Shown here piece by piece: positions 41,405-44,520 of a stretch of DNA of 44,520 bases. The DNA is taken from NCBI GenBank assembly GCA_019359545.1, contig JAHHHB010000055.1:1-44520 (forward strand), read 5' to 3'. The DNA comes from Desmonostoc geniculatum HA4340-LM1 (lineage in GTDB: Bacteria; Cyanobacteriota; Cyanobacteriia; Cyanobacteriales; Nostocaceae). The notes under the pieces are model-generated. The model worked only from the letters and a program-made list of their open reading frames with translations, was not told where the DNA came from and ran no database searches. Every line of letters begins with the position of its first letter. The first letter of the stretch is position 1. The translations under genes and the position numbers were made by a program.

Positions 41405-43897
41405 TCACGATATTGATTTGGCTATCATTGCCGAAGTGACGACACATTGAGGAAATTGGCGTTTTAATGCAGGAAAAACCGGAGAAGGCGCTTGTTCTTG
41501 CAAATTCTCAGGTTTACTCCAAGTAAAGGGGGCTTTCTGCGCCGCAGACATCCATAATAAAAGCTTTGCTCGTGTCATGGCAACGTAGAGTAAACGGTAC
41601 TCTTCAGATATTTTTAACTGTTTTGCTAGCTCCCATGCTTGCGTCACATCTGGTATGGTAGATTCTCCGTGCAGAGCAGCACGAATTTGGGCACGGGCTA
41701 CTTCTGACAATGTAAAATCACCCAAGAACTGACTTTGGGGAGGAACCCAAAATCTCCCAGGAATTAAGTTTTCGTGCAGAAAGGGGATAAAAACATAATC
41801 CCAGTCCAACCCTTTGGCTTTGTGCATAGTAATAATCGTCAGTTGACCGCGACGGGTGTAACGTTCTTCGGAATCTTCGGTTTCCACCGGTTCAAACCGT
41901 TCTGAACTGACGATTTCACTTAAAGCTGACAGCATTGCCCTCATTGAACTATTGCTAGCTATCTGCTGGTTTACTCGTTCTGCCAGTTTATCAGCAGTTG
42001 CCAATTCTGCTTGGTCATAGTTTAAGGTCAAGGCGAGGAAAGAAATTAACTGATATAAAGGCAGTTCCAAACGAGCGCGAAGTAAACTGCGACACAAATG
42101 TGCAGCTTTTTGTACTAGTTCTGGCTGGGGTGCTGCTAGGGGGCTGGGATACAAAAATTCTTCTGGGAGACTAGCAAGGGCGTTGAGGTCTTGGGTAGGA
42201 ATTAGCTGACGCTGCACCAATGCTTCTAGGGCGGCTTTGAGGTAATCAGGAGAGTGGGGGCGATCGCAAAATTGCAGCAATGCCAAAATTTCTTGGGGTA
42301 CATGAGAACGGCGATCGCGTTCTCCCACATCATAAAGTGTAATGTTATGCTCCTTACACACAGGTGCTAAAGCCTCTGCCAGCCATCGTCCTTGGCGATT
42401 TTCTCGCACCAAAATCGCTGCACTATTTTTTGTGGGATCTTCCCCAAATAACTCGATCGCTCTTTGAGATAACAATTCAACGGTGTGATGAATATCACGC
42501 GGAGTATATAATTCCAGTCCTCGCCCTACTGGTGCCGGGTTCGCGTTCGCTTGCGGATCGCCAGCGTCAACAGGACGAATTGTTTGCAAGCGAAATGGTA
42601 CTTGTCGGTTATCAGCATCAGGAAATGGAGACTGGGGACTGGGGATTGGGGAGTGGGGGTTTGTTGCAGACCACTGATTATTGATCCATTTGAGAGCAAA
42701 GTTAGCAGCTTCAATAATAATTCTCGTACTGCGACCGGCTTGATCCATCGTCGCCAATCGTTGAATGCGATCGCACTCTTGGCAAAATTGCCGAAAATAA
42801 ATCGGATCGGCTGGCGTAAAGGTCGAGTTAATCGCTTGGTTAGGATCGCCGACGCGCACCAAGTTAAGTGCTGAGTGTTGAGTGTGGGAGGGTTGGGGTG
42901 ATGGGGTGGTGGGGAGATAGGGTGAAATTCTCTCCCCATCTCCCCATCTCCCCATCTCCCCATCTCCCTCATTTCGCTCATTACTCGCCAAAATTTCCAA
43001 CAACTGCGTCTGTAGCGGGCTAGAATCCTGGGCTTCGTCTTCAAAGACCGCGAAAACTTGGTTTTGCTCGATGCGGCGGGCGCTGTCGTTTTCTAATACT
43101 CGCAGTGCCGCTAAAATCATATCGTCGTAGTCGATGAAGTCACGCGATCGCATTAAATTTTGATATTGCTCGTACAATCCCGCCGCTACACTCAAAATTG
43201 CATATTCGTCTGTGGTTTGTTGACTCCACTCTTGCAATTTTTCTGGTGATATCCCAGAACTTTTGGCTTCATGAATGACTGTATTGGCTAATTCTGGTAA
43301 GACTTCTGTTCGTAGCACCGATTGGCGACGTAACCTTTCTGTTTCTTCTCCGTCAAATTGATGACCTTCTAATAACCGCAAATATCGTTCTGAATTATTC
43401 CCAATCCATTGCTCTACAGCTGTGCGAATAAAACGGTGACTTTGAGTTGGTGTAATTAATGTGACGTATTCTAACTGTAACCCTGATAAATCGGGATGAC
43501 GGCTGGCAATGTTCAACGCTAAACCATGCAACGTATAGACAAAAAAGCCTGTTTGAGGTAGAGATAAATCATCTCGTAAGTATTTGCGAATCTTGGCTTT
43601 AATATTGGCAGCAGCGGAACGAGTAAAGGTGACAACTACCAACTGACGGCGGGAAGAGGAACGCGACTCGGCAGAACGTTCATACTGACGTGCGATGGCG
43701 ATCGCCGCCGCCGCCGCCATGCCGGTGGATTTACCTGCACCAGGAACAGCAGAAATAGCTAGAGGCCCAGATTGCCAGTCAGCCATTTGTTGCTGTCCAG
43801 GACGCAGACTATTGCGGATACGTGCTACGGCTTCTGCCCGTGCAGATGACACGGGCGATCGCTGCAATACTTCTGAATCGAGATGTTCTTGAGGCAC
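41405..43897 (-). CDS. UvrD/PcrA-like superfamily 1 helicase with repeat-derived inserts
   Basis: The protein is 830 residues long. Walker A is AVPGAGKST, Walker B is VFEDEAQDSSPLQ, and the motif III region is VRVGDPNQAI. TIITMHKAKGLDWDYVFIP is motif V and YRLLYVAMTRAK is motif VI. It therefore translocates on single-stranded DNA and probably acts in repair. Two low-complexity stretches interrupt it. One, before motif III (about residues 310-350), contains GDGEMGRWGDGE read from CTCCCCAT octamers (42932-42963). The other (about 410-430) is [11 protein letters not shown], read from GGGGACT heptamers (42627-42661). Both keep the frame, and all helicase motifs survive. Confidence 0.9.
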   Translation of the reverse strand: MPQEHLDSEVLQRSPVSSARAEAVARIRNSLRPGQQQMADWQSGPLAISAVPGAGKSTGMAAAAAIAIARQYERSAESRSSSRRQLVVVTFTRSAAANIKAKIRKYLRDDLSLPQTGFFVYTLHGLALNIASRHPDLSGLQLEYVTLITPTQSHRFIRTAVEQWIGNNSERYLRLLEGHQFDGEETERLRRQSVLRTEVLPELANTVIHEAKSSGISPEKLQEWSQQTTDEYAILSVAAGLYEQYQNLMRSRDFIDYDDMILAALRVLENDSARRIEQNQVFAVFEDEAQDSSPLQTQLLEILASNERNEGDGEMGRWGDGERISPYLPTTPSPQPSHTQHSALNLVRVGDPNQAINSTFTPADPIYFRQFCQECDRIQRLATMDQAGRSTRIIIEAANFALKWINNQWSATNPHSPIPSPQSPFPDADNRQVPFRLQTIRPVDAGDPQANANPAPVGRGLELYTPRDIHHTVELLSQRAIELFGEDPTKNSAAILVRENRQGRWLAEALAPVCKEHNITLYDVGERDRRSHVPQEILALLQFCDRPHSPDYLKAALEALVQRQLIPTQDLNALASLPEEFLYPSPLAAPQPELVQKAAHLCRSLLRARLELPLYQLISFLALTLNYDQAELATADKLAERVNQQIASNSSMRAMLSALSEIVSSERFEPVETEDSEERYTRRGQLTIITMHKAKGLDWDYVFIPFLHENLIPGRFWVPPQSQFLGDFTLSEVARAQIRAALHGESTIPDVTQAWELAKQLKISEEYRLLYVAMTRAKLLLWMSAAQKAPFTWSKPENLQEQAPSPVFPALKRQFPQCVVTSAMIAKSIS
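42627..42661. repeat. Heptamer tract GGGGACT family inside the helicase gene
   Basis: Five units are present: GGAGACT, GGGGACT, GGGGATT, GGGGAGT and GGGGGTT. On the minus strand they read [11 protein letters not shown]. The unit is the same as in the RND gene (7922-8005). Confidence 0.85.
42932..42963. repeat. Octamer array CTCCCCAT x4 inside the helicase gene
   Basis: Four perfect units are read on the minus strand as GDGEMGRWGDGE. Three octamers make eight codons, so the encoded repeat is eight residues. Confidence 0.85.
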
Positions 43898-43907
43898 AGT
43901 AATACCA

Positions 43908-43935
43908 ATTCAAAATTCAAAATTCAAAATTCAAA
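43908..43935. repeat. Heptanucleotide array ATTCAAA x4
   Basis: Four perfect tandem copies lie just upstream of the helicase start on the minus strand. Confidence 0.85.
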
Positions 43936-44087
43936 ATTAAGAAAGCTTGATTTCATGTAGGTTTTCAGGTTTATATCTGTCATATTCTTTTTTCAAATTG
44001 ATATGACAGTGAGGTTATTGTTTGAATATAGCGGTTCTTGTGCTTTGTGTGTAACTTTGTGCCTCCTGGAGCAGGGAGTTTGATGTT

Positions 44088-44318
44088 TTGAACCTCAAAG
44101 TTGCACCTTTTTACTCGAAGGTTGAGTCTTTGAACTCGAACGTTGAGCCTTTGAGCCTCGAAGTTGCACCTTTGAGCTTTGAAGTTGCACCTTTGAGCTT
44201 TGAAGTTGCACCTTTGAACTCGAACGTTGAGCCTTTGAACTCGAACGTTGAACCTTTTTACTCGAACGTTGAGCCTTTGAACTCGAACATTGAGTCTTTG
44301 AGGTTCAAACTTGAAATT
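44088..44318 (+). repeat. 21-bp minisatellite, 11 units, open in one frame
   Basis: The units are TTGAACTCGAACGTTGAGCCT and TTGAGCTTTGAAGTTGCACCT types, eleven in a row; the last is degenerate. Read from TTG at 44088 they give an open frame of 89 codons. Its seven-residue repeats are of L-N-S-N-V-E-P, F-Y-S-N-V-E-P and L-S-F-E-V-A-P kind, followed by a hydrophobic tail (LEILTLLLISLITTN). GGAG words lie upstream, but there is no ATG. Because the period is three times seven and a multiple of three, an open frame can persist without being a gene. Whether it is translated is undecided. Confidence 0.75.
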
Positions 44319-44406
44319 TTAACTCTCCTCCTCATCTCTCTCATCACTACTAATTGATTCTGATTCCTGAATTCAGAATTCAGAATTCTTCTTTTTACAG
44401 CAATTT

Positions 44407-44520
44407 TCAGGTAAATAGACCACAGTGGTTGAACCAACCGAAGGCATCATCTTCGGTAATATAATTTACAGCAAGAGCCATTGCTTGGTCGAGTAATTCC
44501 AGTGTGCGTGCCTCACGGGA
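44407..44520 (-). CDS. IS630-type transposase, C-terminal end (partial)
   Basis: The last 37 codons are in the window; the rest lies beyond the right edge. The ending AVNYITEDDAFGWFNHCGLF has the D-A-x-x-W-F-x-H-C-G pattern that closes many cyanobacterial IS630-family transposases, as I remember them. A scrap with the same core is at 4513-4545. Confidence 0.6.
   Translation of the reverse strand, partial: SREARTLELLDQAMALAVNYITEDDAFGWFNHCGLFT

Noticed and set aside
1..44520. tRNA, rRNA or riboswitch genes.
   Set aside because: I saw no cloverleaf with the usual GTTCRA loop, no rRNA sequence and no riboswitch core I could support by eye. A covariance-model scan would be needed to exclude them.

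Overview
The window looks like chromosomal DNA of a filamentous, probably heterocystous, cyanobacterium (Nostoc/Anabaena type). It carries dark-operative protochlorophyllide reductase subunit B (chlB), geranylgeranyl reductase (chlP), a probable Ycf37, XisH/XisI proteins and hopanoid genes. The HIP1 octamer GCGATCGC occurs throughout, and short tandemly repeated heptanucleotides typical of these organisms are abundant. Both ends of the window lie inside longer sequence; the right edge cuts a transposase.

Layout. 303-4486 (minus): a flavin disulfide oxidoreductase, two paralogous VTT/TVP38 membrane proteins and a short family 2 glycosyltransferase. 4623-11337: a hopanoid side-chain region with hpnH and hpnA (minus), an RND efflux permease (minus), and a di-iron ferritin-like gene overlapping hpnG (plus). 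11429-20861: housekeeping and accessory genes: Uma2 protein, site-2 protease with CBS domains, PEP-CTERM protein, chlP, RNase PH, 6-phosphogluconolactonase, zinc-ribbon/FHA protein and a second M50-like membrane protein. 20900-25370: a decaying zone with a MITE-like element, an internally deleted SDR gene, a GNAT tail, intact xisH-xisI, an internally deleted EF-G paralogue with a damaged GTPase motif, a 5'-truncated macro-domain gene and a 3'-truncated nucleoside phosphorylase. 25581-30952 (minus): a two-gene caspase and NACHT-HEAT operon. 31561-35100: an aminotransferase fragment, chlB and a tnpB-only IS605-type element. 35338-43897 (minus): Uma2, cyclophilin, copper amine oxidase, TPR protein, solute-binding protein, rplT, rpmI and a UvrD-like helicase. 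44088-44318 is a 21-bp minisatellite, followed by the end of an IS630-like transposase.

Most interesting system. The caspase-like protease ends in a short motif (GNNNIVIGHGRDINIK). It aligns without gaps, 8 of 16 identical, with a motif near the N-terminus of the adjacent NACHT-HEAT protein (GQGNIAINQARDIFIH). A matching motif on the effector C-terminus and the NLR N-terminus is the architecture described for bacterial amyloid signalling (BASS/RHIM-like) pairs. My inference is that the NLR-like protein senses a trigger and nucleates the caspase, as a defence or cell-suicide module.

A second theme is that heptanucleotide repeats have entered genes. Related GGGGACT-type arrays lie in frame inside the RND permease, hpnG and the UvrD-like helicase. 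Other arrays supply the start of hpnA and the last codons and stop of the RND gene. All functions are read from sequence motifs and remembered family knowledge; no database search was run.
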